The notes below the pieces were generated by a model. The model was not told where the DNA came from, searched no databases, and saw nothing but the letters and a program-made list of their open reading frames with translations. From contig NC_014934.1 of assembly GCF_000186265.1 (NCBI RefSeq), forward strand, positions 3,596,001 to 3,660,000: 64,000 nucleotides of DNA, in the 5' to 3' direction. This DNA is from Cellulophaga algicola DSM 14237 (GTDB lineage Bacteria > Bacteroidota > Bacteroidia > Flavobacteriales > Flavobacteriaceae). Made by a program: the position numbers and the translations under genes. This document shows, in pieces, positions 33,530 through 42,559 of this stretch; the stretch's first letter is position 1, and each line of letters begins with the position of its first letter.

Positions 33530-34526
33530 ATTAAACAGAATACTTTTTTTTATTTTACTAGTAGCACTAAATTTTTCGACAACTTTTGCGAAGGATAGGC
33601 TTCCAGTAGTAACACCAAACCCATTGCCTTGTTTAGGTCATTTTCATGGTCTGGATTATGTATATGATTTTTGTGATACTTGTGGTTGCGGCAGTAGCGG
33701 CGGAAGTATGGGGTATGGAACCGGATTAAATACTAATTTTATAGGGGTAAGATATATAGGACAGCAATACCGTTCTAGAGACGGAATTTTTAATGATTCT
33801 CCTTGGGTAGATGAAAATTTTAACACCATGCAGTTGTGGGGAAATTTTCCGGTATCAAAACGGACCGTAGTTAATGTTATAGTTCCTTATCAGTTTCATA
33901 GTAGAAATTTTATAGACGGTACTTCTCAAAATATTAGTGGTTTAGGCGATGCGAGTATACTTGCTATGTATAACCTGCTAAAAGTAAAATCAGACAGTAT
34001 CGTATCCATTAAACCAGAGCATTATGTACAAATTGGAGGAGGGATTAAAATGCCTACAGGAGCGTTTGACAAAGAAAATAATGAAGATAGCGTAAACCCA
34101 AGTTTTCAATTGGGTACTGGTAGTTGGGATTATGTTGTGGCGGCTAATTACGGTTTTAATTATAGAAATTGGGGAATTAGTACCTTGGTTAATTATGCTA
34201 TGAAAACCGAAAATCCTAAGCAGTATCAATTCGGGAATCAGTTTAACTATGCGCTAAATGCTTTTAAAACCTACTATATAGCTAATAATTTTTCAATGAC
34301 ACCCATTCTTGGTATTGCGGGTGAAGTTTTTGAAACCAATAAAGAATACGGGGCCGATGTGGCCAATACCAAAGGAGATCTATTTATGGGAAAAGTTAGT
34401 TTAGAAGCTTCTTATAGTAGATATGCTTTGGGCGTAGTGTCTATGTTACCCATTACGCAAAATCTAAATAACAATAAGGTTGAGTTGAAAAATAGGTTGT
34501 CTATTTATTTAAATGTCAATTTTTAA
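33507..34526 (+). CDS. Cys-rich outer-membrane beta-barrel protein linked to MbnPH
   Basis: 339 residues. Sec signal (about 1-28, ending TTFAKD), then a short segment PLPCLGHFHGLDYVYDF and CDTCGCGSSGGSMGYGTG (about 50-70) with four closely placed Cys, and about twelve amphipathic strands ending in LYLNVNF, a typical barrel terminus. The mature N-terminus also has two His in GHFHG. It overlaps the peroxidase gene by 23 bases, so it belongs to the same operon. The Cys/His cluster suggests copper or haem binding at the outer membrane, and a channel for copper is an attractive guess. I do not know a characterised homologue. Confidence 0.75.
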   Translation: MNDLQNFKLNRILFFILLVALNFSTTFAKDRLPVVTPNPLPCLGHFHGLDYVYDFCDTCGCGSSGGSMGYGTGLNTNFIGVRYIGQQYRSRDGIFNDSPWVDENFNTMQLWGNFPVSKRTVVNVIVPYQFHSRNFIDGTSQNISGLGDASILAMYNLLKVKSDSIVSIKPEHYVQIGGGIKMPTGAFDKENNEDSVNPSFQLGTGSWDYVVAANYGFNYRNWGISTLVNYAMKTENPKQYQFGNQFNYALNAFKTYYIANNFSMTPILGIAGEVFETNKEYGADVANTKGDLFMGKVSLEASYSRYALGVVSMLPITQNLNNNKVELKNRLSIYLNVNF

Positions 34527-34552
34527 CCTACGATTAGACTTCTATTCATTTT

Positions 34553-34595
34553 AAAAGGTCACCTATAGAGCACGGCTAAAATAGGTGGCCTTTTT
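34553..34595 (+). terminator. Rho-independent terminator of the MbnP/MbnH operon
   Basis: AAAAGGTCACCTAT (34553-34566) pairs with ATAGGTGGCCTTTT (34581-34594), all positions including one U-G wobble, with a 14-base loop and a T run. It lies 26 bases after the stop of the outer-membrane gene. Confidence 0.88.
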
Positions 34596-34648
34596 ACTAT
34601 TTAATCAGTTTATCGTTAATTTTAATACCCTTACCGATTCTAAAATTA

Positions 34649-34726
34649 CACCGACAAACGGTGAACAACACCTAGCATTCGGTGAATGGTATTTTAGTAG
34701 TTCAACGGTCGTTTAATGGCGGTGAA
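34649..34726. promoter_or_regulatory. CGGTGAA operator array before the CAP-domain gene
   Basis: CGGTGAA occurs at 34659, 34680 and 34720, spaced 21 and 40 bases, close to two and four helical turns. The first copy is part of a palindrome CACCG-N5-CGGTG (34649-34663); the second has CACC-N8-GGTG (34669-34684). On the minus strand the first copy reads ACCGTTTGT, which fits the LytTR half-site pattern. A LytTR response regulator is my best guess. Confidence 0.5.
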
Positions 34727-34872
34727 TTACCTGTAAAAATTTGTGTATTCTATTGGAATACAGTTTGTTGCAGCTCAACGACTATAGCGCTCCATTCGTG
34801 TGTTTTGCACTTACAAATACAGAAATAGGATGTTTCTTTGTAGTGGAATTAACCTACAGAAATATTTTAATT

Positions 34873-35355
34873 ATGTTACGAATCAAATTTTTATCAATTG
34901 CTTTTCTTTCTTTATTAATGACATTAACATCTTGTTCAACTGCAACACAAGAAGAAGAAGTAGCTATTTATGAAAAGGTTTCTATTTCTACTATAGAAGA
35001 AGAGGTTTTAGATCTTGTAAATGAATATAGAGTTTCTCAAGGATTAGAGGTAGTTATTTTTGGAGATGTTGCTTATGATTTTGCAGCGTCACACAATGAG
35101 TATATGATTGAGCAAGGTGTAATTAGCCACGATAACTTTATTAGTAGGTCTACAGATCTAACGGTTAAAGCAGATGCCGATTTTGTTTCTGAAAATGTAG
35201 GTAAAGATTTTACAACAGCAAGAGGTGTTGTCAATGCTTGGATTAATAGTGCTACACATAAAAAAGTAATGGAAGGAGATTTTACCTATACTGCAATTAG
35301 CGTTAAAGAAGATGCTAATGGTGTTCTTTACTTTACAGAATTGTTTTACAAATAA
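34873..35355 (+). CDS. CAP/SCP-domain lipoprotein
   Basis: 160 residues from the ATG at 34873; the frame is open to a TTG at 34741 but only this start gives a lipoprotein signal, with lipobox TSC (Cys21). The CAP domain follows: VLDLVNEYRVSQGLEVV, AASHNEYMIEQGVISHDNF (with the family His and Glu), VSENVG and VNAWINSATHKKVM. Many bacterial CAP proteins are of unknown function; some bind lipid or act on peptidoglycan. It is a single-gene unit under the CGGTGAA array. Confidence 0.85.
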   Translation: MLRIKFLSIAFLSLLMTLTSCSTATQEEEVAIYEKVSISTIEEEVLDLVNEYRVSQGLEVVIFGDVAYDFAASHNEYMIEQGVISHDNFISRSTDLTVKADADFVSENVGKDFTTARGVVNAWINSATHKKVMEGDFTYTAISVKEDANGVLYFTELFYK

Positions 35356-35798
35356 GAGATTTGTACTTAACTCTTTTTTTAATTCCTGATTACCAACGTT
35401 ACTTTCAATTAAGCACTACAAACTCATCACTACGCTCTTTTAACTGATTTCTACTAATTAGTCATTGCTAACGAGACACTTACAACTGGTTACTTTATAT
35501 TTTTTCCTATACATTGTCAACTGTTATTAGCTAACTGCATGCTATGAATTGGGATTGCTACATATGTATTGAAAAGAACTCATTGCCTACAGCTTATTCT
35601 TCTCCTCTAATTGTTTGCAACAAATAGCTGATAGCCAAGCCTTAATACCTCCCTTTTTAGTTTTCACCACATAATATTATCATTTTACAACAAACGACAT
35701 AACTTTTTATCGAATAAATTAAATTTTTTGTGTTAAAATTCTTTCAATATATTATAATTGTAGTCTAAAACTTACAGGTTTAATTTAAAACTTTTAAT
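35356..35798. other. 443-base gap with one promoter candidate
   Basis: No gene, repeat or structured RNA was recognised, apart from the promoter candidate at 35728-35760 near its right end. Confidence 0.6.
35728..35760 (+). promoter_or_regulatory. Promoter candidate for the T9SS trio
   Basis: TTG at 35728-35730 and TATAATTG at 35753-35760 (one mismatch to TAnnTTTG) are separated by 22 bases, within the Bacteroidota range. Transcription would begin about 32 bases before the ATG at 35799. Confidence 0.4.
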
Positions 35799-38700
35799 AT
35801 GGCTATATCTCTACTTTTAGGTAAAAATCCTACATACGGGCTTCTAATTATCTTTTTTCTGTCATTTGGCACTCTTTTTTCACAAAACAGGACTTTTGCG
35901 AGAACGGTTACAAATGAAAATTATGTCACTGATTCAGGGAATAGTATTGATCAGGATTTAAGTACAAATGCAATTGTAAGGGCGAGTTCTGGACTTGCCT
36001 TAGGATTAGGAGCATATTCTGGTAATTTGGAATTACACTATCTAAATCCTGTTTTAGCGAATACGACTAGTTATGTAAAAATTGATTCTGAGGATGAATT
36101 ACTACCTTTTTTATTAGGAGGTAATTTAGGCAATTTGCTAGCAAATATTGGCGGTACTGTTCTTTTAGGCAATCAAGAATTTATTGTAGAAGCAAAGAAT
36201 GGTACTACTACAGTCTTACAAGGAAGCTCAAATAATTCTAATGATTTTTCAACAGAATCAATGCGCGTAATTATGGATGAGGCAGGTAATTACTACATAG
36301 CTGTTACGCCAAATACACCTTACGATGCTATTCGTTTAACCAATAACATAGGCTCAATAATTGGAGCGAATACAACTAAAAATTTAGATGTATTTGGTGT
36401 TTTTCATGGTGATGGGACTCAAGATTGTGGTACCCCATCCTTTACTTCTTTTAATGGGAGCGGTTTAACGCTAGATTTATTAAATATAGGAGGTGCAGGG
36501 GTAACCAATCCAGAATTTGCTATTGATAATGATCCTAATACCGCTTCAGAATTAAGTTTAGGTATTATTGCTGTTGCAGGAGCTGTAGCACAAACGTTTT
36601 ATTTTGATACACCGTCTAACCCTACAGATCAGATGTATATAACAATGGCCATAGACCCTTCTTTATTACAAGTAGGAATCGCAGATAATATTATTGTAAA
36701 AGGAGTAAATGGTGCAAATGAAGAATATTCAGAAAGTTTAACATCACTATTAAGTGCTGATGTTTTAGGCCTTTTACAAAGTGGTAATGCTACTACATTT
36801 AGTTTCAATCCAGGAGAAAGTATAGATAAAGTTACTATTGGTTTATCTTCTTTATTAAATGTGTCTTTGGTGCAAAGTATGAATATTTTTAATGTCTTTT
36901 TAGCACCTGGAGTTCCTATACTAGATTCGTCATCAACAGATGTTTCAATTTGTGAAGGTACATCTGTTAGCTTAGTGGCTACTACTCAGGATGCTACCTC
37001 TGAGTTGCGTTGGTATGATGCAGCTACTGATGGAAATTTGTTAGCGACTTTAAGTTCAGGAGATCCGTTTACTACTCCAATTTTAAATGCGGACCAAACC
37101 TATTACGTTTCAGCAGCAACACCAGGCTGTTTAACAGAATCTCCTAGAGTAGAAGTTCCTGTAAATGTGGTTCCTATTCCTACAGCAGGAGATATAGGAG
37201 TTAATGGTAATATGTTTCCTTTATGTTCCTCAAATGATGTTGTATTAAAGCCCTATAGTGAAATTGATGGTGCGTATATATGGTATTTAGATGAGAATAA
37301 AGTAACAGAAATTACTGATGGTATGGTAGATGGAGACATTACCTATTCAATTAATTCCGAAGATGGGACTTTAAATATTGTTGGATTAGACGAATTAAAC
37401 AGTCCGTATACGTATTATGTAGGTTTAAAAGAGGCTAGTGCAGGTTGTGAAAATGCAGCAGGAGATTTAAAAGAAGTAGAGGTGGTTATTGTAGATTCTA
37501 ATACTACTGCAGCTGTTAATTTAGATGTAGACTCAGGTATAATTCTTCTAGATGAAATTTTTGAATTTTTCAATGGAGATCCTACTACAACTATTTCAGG
37601 AGCTGTAACAGGAGATGTTAATGTAGGGGATGTAGTTAATGTTTTAGTTAATGATACCATTTATATTGGAGTATTAGATGCAGACTTAAACTTTAATATT
37701 GCTTTAGATGGTGCAGATTTAGCACTAGATTTAGATAATGTTCTTGACATTTTTATTGAAGGTGGTGTTTGTACCAATTCAGGAGATGTGCTTATAAATT
37801 TACCAGAGATTGTGGTTGATACAATTTTACAAGAATTTTGTGCGTCTGATAATCCTACTTTGGCAGCTATTGTTTTAGCTACTAATTTATCACTTTTTGA
37901 CGATTTAGATTTAGAGGTTGCCGTAGATTTAAACACCCCCTTAGTAGATGGTGCTGTCTATTTTGCTGGAATTTTAAATATTCCTAATTCCGTTTTACCA
38001 AGGGTTCAAATTACGGTTGCAATTACTACAGTTCCTGCACCAACAACAACTGCTGTTAATCAACAGTTTTGTGCAGGTAGCTTAGCAACAATTGCAGACC
38101 TACAAGTAAACGAAACTGATGTTGTTTTTTACGCGACTGAAACAGGAGGTACTGCTTTGGATCCATCCAATCCGCTTGTAGCCGGCACTTATTATGCTGC
38201 TGCCATAGAAAATGGCTGTGAAAGTACAGAAAGATTAGCGCTAACCGTTACCTTTTTAGAGAATGAGGAGGCCACTATTTCTGGTGAAGCAGAAGCTGTT
38301 TGTATAGACCGTATGTATACCTACACTACAGAAGATAATTTTCAAAATTATGTGTGGACCGTTACAGGAGGAACAATTTCTGAAGGCGGTTCAAATACAG
38401 ATAATGCTATCACTATTTTATGGGATGATTTGCAAAGCACCTCCTTGAGCGTTAGCTATGAAAACCAATTAGGTTGTACCGCTAGTGTTTCTCAAGATAT
38501 TGCTACAATTTCTTGTGGAGAAGTGTTAGGGGAAGAATTTGGCTTGTTGGTTTATAATGAGTTTACGCCCAATAATGATGGATTTAACGACTATTTTGAA
38601 GTGAAAGGAATTTTAAATTATTCATCACGGGTTCAAATTTATAATCGTAACGGAAATTTGGTTTTCGAAACCGTAAACTATCAAAATAATTGGGATGGAA

Positions 38701-38822
38701 TTGCAAGTGTTTCTGGAGTTCTTAATCCCGGAGATGTACTGCCTTCTGGCACGTATTATTATGTGATAAATATACCAGAATTAGATAAAAACTTAATGGG
38801 ATGGTTGCAATTAGCCAGATAA
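35799..38822 (+). CDS. Large T9SS-secreted surface protein, CHU_C/type B sorting domain
   Basis: 1007 residues. Signal ending near LFSQN (about 29). Central part has Ig-like repeats with the SICEGTSVSLVATTQ and TPILNADQTYYVSAATPGCLTES type found in Bacteroidota surface proteins, and a second set near QFCAGSLATIADLQ. The C-terminal 85 residues (VYNEFTPNNDGFNDYF to LMGWLQLAR) form the gliding motility-associated type B sorting domain. Export is by the T9SS, and attachment likely depends on the PorP/SprF protein encoded next. It resembles adhesins of the SprB class in architecture, but is much smaller. Confidence 0.88.
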   Translation: MAISLLLGKNPTYGLLIIFFLSFGTLFSQNRTFARTVTNENYVTDSGNSIDQDLSTNAIVRASSGLALGLGAYSGNLELHYLNPVLANTTSYVKIDSEDELLPFLLGGNLGNLLANIGGTVLLGNQEFIVEAKNGTTTVLQGSSNNSNDFSTESMRVIMDEAGNYYIAVTPNTPYDAIRLTNNIGSIIGANTTKNLDVFGVFHGDGTQDCGTPSFTSFNGSGLTLDLLNIGGAGVTNPEFAIDNDPNTASELSLGIIAVAGAVAQTFYFDTPSNPTDQMYITMAIDPSLLQVGIADNIIVKGVNGANEEYSESLTSLLSADVLGLLQSGNATTFSFNPGESIDKVTIGLSSLLNVSLVQSMNIFNVFLAPGVPILDSSSTDVSICEGTSVSLVATTQDATSELRWYDAATDGNLLATLSSGDPFTTPILNADQTYYVSAATPGCLTESPRVEVPVNVVPIPTAGDIGVNGNMFPLCSSNDVVLKPYSEIDGAYIWYLDENKVTEITDGMVDGDITYSINSEDGTLNIVGLDELNSPYTYYVGLKEASAGCENAAGDLKEVEVVIVDSNTTAAVNLDVDSGIILLDEIFEFFNGDPTTTISGAVTGDVNVGDVVNVLVNDTIYIGVLDADLNFNIALDGADLALDLDNVLDIFIEGGVCTNSGDVLINLPEIVVDTILQEFCASDNPTLAAIVLATNLSLFDDLDLEVAVDLNTPLVDGAVYFAGILNIPNSVLPRVQITVAITTVPAPTTTAVNQQFCAGSLATIADLQVNETDVVFYATETGGTALDPSNPLVAGTYYAAAIENGCESTERLALTVTFLENEEATISGEAEAVCIDRMYTYTTEDNFQNYVWTVTGGTISEGGSNTDNAITILWDDLQSTSLSVSYENQLGCTASVSQDIATISCGEVLGEEFGLLVYNEFTPNNDGFNDYFEVKGILNYSSRVQIYNRNGNLVFETVNYQNNWDGIASVSGVLNPGDVLPSGTYYYVINIPELDKNLMGWLQLAR

Positions 38823-38840
38823 TTTATACTGTTTTTTCTA

Positions 38841-39800
38841 ATGAAATCTAAAACTCAATTCTTACCAAAACCTATACTTATGGACGCATTTCAACTACCT
38901 ATAAAACTCTTACTATTTTGTCTCATAGTTCCTGTATACATGCTTTGTGCGCAGCAACCTCCCCAATATACACAGTATATGTATAATACAATGGTCTTAA
39001 ACTCTGGTTATACAGGGACCAGTTCTAAAATAGAGGCTCTTTTATTGCACCGGTCACAATGGTTAGGTATAGACGGAGCTCCAGAAAACCAGTCTTTTTC
39101 AATACATGGAAAATTAAAAGAGAAGATAGGATTAGGTTTAAGTGCTACCAATGATAATTTAGGTGCAGCCAATGCCATAGAGATTAACGGTAATTTTGCC
39201 TACGAAATACGTACAGGGTATTACACTAAATTATCTTTAGGTATAAACGCAGGCGTAAACCTTTTAAATATAGATTATACTAAAGGAATTTATAACAACC
39301 AACAAGATCCATTATTTCAAGAAAACTTGAGTTCAACACGACCAATTCTTGGTTTTGGAGCTTTTTTCTACGGTACAAATTGGTATACAGGTTTATCTAC
39401 GCAGAATATATTAAACTCGCAGATATTTGATGACAGTGAGCTGGTAACCAATAGAAAAAGTCAATATTATCTAATGGGAGGCTATGTTTTTGATCTTTCG
39501 GAACGCTTAAAGTTTAAGCCAACGGTTCTAACAAAATACGTTTCTGCAGCCCCACTAACCGTAGATGTATCCGGTAATTTTTTGATAGATGAAAAACTAA
39601 GTTTAGGTCTTGCTTATAGGTATGATGATGCCGTAAGTGCGTTAGCTGGTTTTAATTTATCGGAAAAATTCTTCATTGGTTATGCATATGATTATACGCT
39701 AACAGATTTAAATAACTATAACGATGGTTCTCATGAAATTATATTAAAATATAACATTTTTGATAGAAACAAGAGAGCATTATCCCCAAGATTCTTTTAA
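38841..39800 (+). CDS. PorP/SprF-family outer-membrane protein
   Basis: 319 residues. Sec signal followed by QQPPQYTQYMYNTMVLNSGYTG, the diagnostic PorP/SprF N-terminus, and barrel repeats such as GLGLSATNDNLGAAN and YTGLSTQNIL. Such proteins pair with individual type B substrates and hold or deliver them at the surface. The ATG at 38880 is an alternative start. The gene is 18 bases after the type B sorted protein and 10 bases before the OmpA-type gene, the usual three-gene order. Confidence 0.92.
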   Translation: MKSKTQFLPKPILMDAFQLPIKLLLFCLIVPVYMLCAQQPPQYTQYMYNTMVLNSGYTGTSSKIEALLLHRSQWLGIDGAPENQSFSIHGKLKEKIGLGLSATNDNLGAANAIEINGNFAYEIRTGYYTKLSLGINAGVNLLNIDYTKGIYNNQQDPLFQENLSSTRPILGFGAFFYGTNWYTGLSTQNILNSQIFDDSELVTNRKSQYYLMGGYVFDLSERLKFKPTVLTKYVSAAPLTVDVSGNFLIDEKLSLGLAYRYDDAVSALAGFNLSEKFFIGYAYDYTLTDLNNYNDGSHEIILKYNIFDRNKRALSPRFF

Positions 39801-39810
39801 AAACAATACT

Positions 39811-41727
39811 ATGAAAAACATAATTATACTATTTATTATATTTTCTTCTACTATTGTTTTCGCGCAAAGTAAAGAAGAAAGAGCAGATGATCATTTTAGA
39901 GAATTTAAATTTGATGCTGCCATCAAATTATATGAGGATCTAGCTGACGATAAAAAAAAGCCATCCATGCATATTATTCAGCAATTGGCAGATAGCTATT
40001 TTAATATAAACGATTATCACAATGCTAAAATATGGTACAGCAGACTCTATGTAATTCAAGGTAAAAGAATAGAAGAAGGTAACCTCATAAAATTGGTACA
40101 ATGCCTTAAAGCAGATTTAGAAATAGAAGCCGCAGATGAGCTACTTAAAGAGTACTATACCAAACCCGCAAAGCTGAAAATGATTTTGGCTCAAAAAGCG
40201 TATCTAGATAGTATTTCTAAAGAAAAACCCAATTATACTATTCAGAATGTGCCTTTTAATAGCAAAAAATCTGATTTTGCTCCTTATTTGTATACCAATG
40301 GATTAGTGTTTGCCTCTGCCAGAGATACACTTAAATCTAGCACGCTTTATCCTTGGAACAAGCAGCCATATTTAGACCTGTATATTACCAATCCAAAGCA
40401 GACCGATTATACTCCTGAAAAGTTTCTTGAAAATATGGAGTCCGATTTTCATGATGCAACCATTGCTTTATCATGGGATGCTAAGACCGTATATTTTACA
40501 CGGAATTTTATCGAGAAAAATAAATTAAGCGCAAATGCAGATGGCCTCTCTAATATGCAAATATTAAAAGGAAGTATTGTAGATAATCAGCTCGTTAATA
40601 TTACCTCTTTAAGCTTTAATAGTAAAGAATATTCTTGCGGACACCCTGCACTAACTGCAGATGGTAATTATATGTATTTTACCTCTAATATGCCAGGTGG
40701 TTATGGAGAATCGGATATTTATAGGGTAGCTCTAAATGCTTCAGGAGATGCCGGTATGGAGCCTGTTAATTTAGGGCCGACGATTAATACGAGAGGCCGT
40801 GAAATGTTTCCTTATGTAGTACATGATATCTTGTACTTTTCATCAGATGGTCATTATGGACTAGGGGGCTTAGATGTTTTTGCCTCAGCGCTATTATCTG
40901 GCGATGAATTTTCGTTACCATTGAATAGGGGGGAGCCTATAAATAGTAATATGGATGATTTCTCATACATAAGAGAAGTTGCCTCCAACAATGGATACCT
41001 AGCTTCTAACCGAAGTGGAGGCGTAGGAGACGATGATATTTATTATTACGAAGGAATACAACCTACAGATTGTTTAGAATATTCTGGAACCGTGTTTGAT
41101 GAAAAAACAGGAGAACCCTTATATGAAGCTACAGTAGAAATATATGATTCAGAAGAAGGTCTAGTTTTAGCCACTAAAACAGATATGGAAGGGTACTATA
41201 ACTTTATCTTACCATGTAATAAAACCAATAAACTGGTGTTTTCTAAGAAAAAGTATTCAAAAAAGTCTGTTACAGTTACTACAGGTGAAAACCCAAAAGC
41301 TCCATCCATGAATAATAAAGTGTATTTAACTCCTTTTGAGAGTTTAATCGTAAAAGATAATGGGGTCGAAAAAATTAAAGTAGAACCTATTTATTTTGAT
41401 TATGATAAATATGATATTACAGTTAGAGCAGAAATAGAACTAGAGAAAGTATTGTTTGTTTTAAGAGAATTTCCTGCTATAAAAATAAAAATAGAATCGC
41501 ATACAGATGCTAGAGGCAAGGATGCTTATAACTTAAAGCTATCTGATAATAGGGCGAAAGCCACTCGAGACTATTTGATCTTAAAAGGAATTGTCGCCAA
41601 TAGAATAGAAAGCGCTAATGGGTATGGCGAATATCAATTAAAGAATGAATGTAGCAATGGTGTAAGTTGCTCAGAGCAGAAACATTTAATTAACCGAAGG
41701 TCTGATTTTATTATTATTTCAAAATAG
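39811..41727 (+). CDS. OmpA-family protein with PD40 propeller (T9SS-associated)
   Basis: 638 residues from the ATG at 39811 (a TTG at 39760 lies inside the previous gene). Sec signal MKNIIILFIIFSSTIVFAQ; TPR-like helices (about 20-130); WD40-like PD40 repeats (about 150-420, for example TADGNYMYFTSNMPGGYGESDIY); a carboxypeptidase-regulatory-like beta-sandwich (about 430-510, GTVFDEKTGEPLYEATVEI); and OmpA_C (about 525-638, EPIYFDYDKYDI, ESHTDARG, NRRSDFII) for peptidoglycan binding. It likely anchors the secreted protein/SprF complex in the periplasm. Confidence 0.92.
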   Translation: MKNIIILFIIFSSTIVFAQSKEERADDHFREFKFDAAIKLYEDLADDKKKPSMHIIQQLADSYFNINDYHNAKIWYSRLYVIQGKRIEEGNLIKLVQCLKADLEIEAADELLKEYYTKPAKLKMILAQKAYLDSISKEKPNYTIQNVPFNSKKSDFAPYLYTNGLVFASARDTLKSSTLYPWNKQPYLDLYITNPKQTDYTPEKFLENMESDFHDATIALSWDAKTVYFTRNFIEKNKLSANADGLSNMQILKGSIVDNQLVNITSLSFNSKEYSCGHPALTADGNYMYFTSNMPGGYGESDIYRVALNASGDAGMEPVNLGPTINTRGREMFPYVVHDILYFSSDGHYGLGGLDVFASALLSGDEFSLPLNRGEPINSNMDDFSYIREVASNNGYLASNRSGGVGDDDIYYYEGIQPTDCLEYSGTVFDEKTGEPLYEATVEIYDSEEGLVLATKTDMEGYYNFILPCNKTNKLVFSKKKYSKKSVTVTTGENPKAPSMNNKVYLTPFESLIVKDNGVEKIKVEPIYFDYDKYDITVRAEIELEKVLFVLREFPAIKIKIESHTDARGKDAYNLKLSDNRAKATRDYLILKGIVANRIESANGYGEYQLKNECSNGVSCSEQKHLINRRSDFIIISK

Positions 41728-41748
41728 AAAAATTTTGTACAGAGACAC

Positions 41749-41781
41749 AAAAAAAGCATCATGTAAATGATGCTTTTTTTT
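41749..41781. terminator. Bidirectional rho-independent terminator
   Basis: AAAAAAAGCATCAT pairs with ATGATGCTTTTTTT around GTAA. The A run and T run make it work in both directions. It stands between the convergent OmpA-type gene and the DUF6882 gene. Confidence 0.92.
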
Positions 41782-41831
41782 ATTCCTTTTAAAAATGCTA
41801 TTGTGCGTATTCTTTAAAACATTGAGTTCAA

Positions 41832-42551
41832 TTATAGATTACCATTTAAAGAAATTAATCTATCTGAAGTATCAAATTCTGCACTTAATATTTTCTTGTT
41901 TTTTAAACCTTCAATTTTATTTTCTGAATTGTGTAATTTAAAACCTCGATCTATGATATAATTTGCAAAAGCATTTTTATGATGTACCGTTATTCCTCTT
42001 ATCAACTGCGGAAAACAGGTTAATACTTTTTCAATTTTAGCGACATCAATTTCAGGAATTCTTTCATCATCAATGGTCACCACCAGTGTTCCTTGACCAT
42101 AATTAGCACAATAATAGCTTTTAGAAGCAAATATGCCGCAGGCGAGCATGCCTATTTTATGCTCAAAATGCTCTTCTACATTAAAGTGACCTTCAATTAA
42201 TTCCTCAATATTTTTTAATGTTCCGAGTTCTTGCAGTTGCTTAGATTGCACTAGTAATTTTTCGGGAATTCCACTTTGGGTATTCGCCCAACCCCACATC
42301 CAAGAGCTAGTGTTAAATGAAAGAGACCCTATTACCTGAATAGGAAATTCTAATTCACCAAAAACAATACTTCCCCTTCCTAAATCTAATTGCCATGCCT
42401 CTGAACCAATTAGATCTCCAAAAATTAGTTGTTTTTCAAAAGATAATCCGGCATGTGATTCAAAAGCTTCTTCCAAAGAATTCCACTCTGGTTTGGTACG
42501 AGTATCAAATTTAGTAAGGTTATTTTCTTCGTCGTTTTTATGCTGTTCCAT
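41832..42551 (-). CDS. DUF6882-like protein
   Basis: 239 residues, no signal or membrane segment. A block WMWGWANTQSGIPEKLLVQSKQLQELG (in about 70-100, split by family-typical Trp pairs) and the preceding LDLGRGSIVFGELEFPIQVIGSLS match DUF6882 as I recall it, a family common among putative immunity and stress-associated loci. The C-terminal half has no recognised motif. It follows the DUF2314/ankyrin gene by 8 bases on the same strand. A role as toxin antidote is a guess from company only. Confidence 0.7.
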   Translation of the reverse strand: MEQHKNDEENNLTKFDTRTKPEWNSLEEAFESHAGLSFEKQLIFGDLIGSEAWQLDLGRGSIVFGELEFPIQVIGSLSFNTSSWMWGWANTQSGIPEKLLVQSKQLQELGTLKNIEELIEGHFNVEEHFEHKIGMLACGIFASKSYYCANYGQGTLVVTIDDERIPEIDVAKIEKVLTCFPQLIRGITVHHKNAFANYIIDRGFKLHNSENKIEGLKNKKILSAEFDTSDRLISLNGNL

Positions 42552-42559
42552 AACTACTT

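Larger units (their letters stand above)
34527..34872. other. 346-base gap: terminator and operator array
   Basis: No gene was found. It holds the terminator of the copper operon (34553-34595) and an array of CGGTGAA elements (34649-34726) before the CAP-domain gene. Confidence 0.7.
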
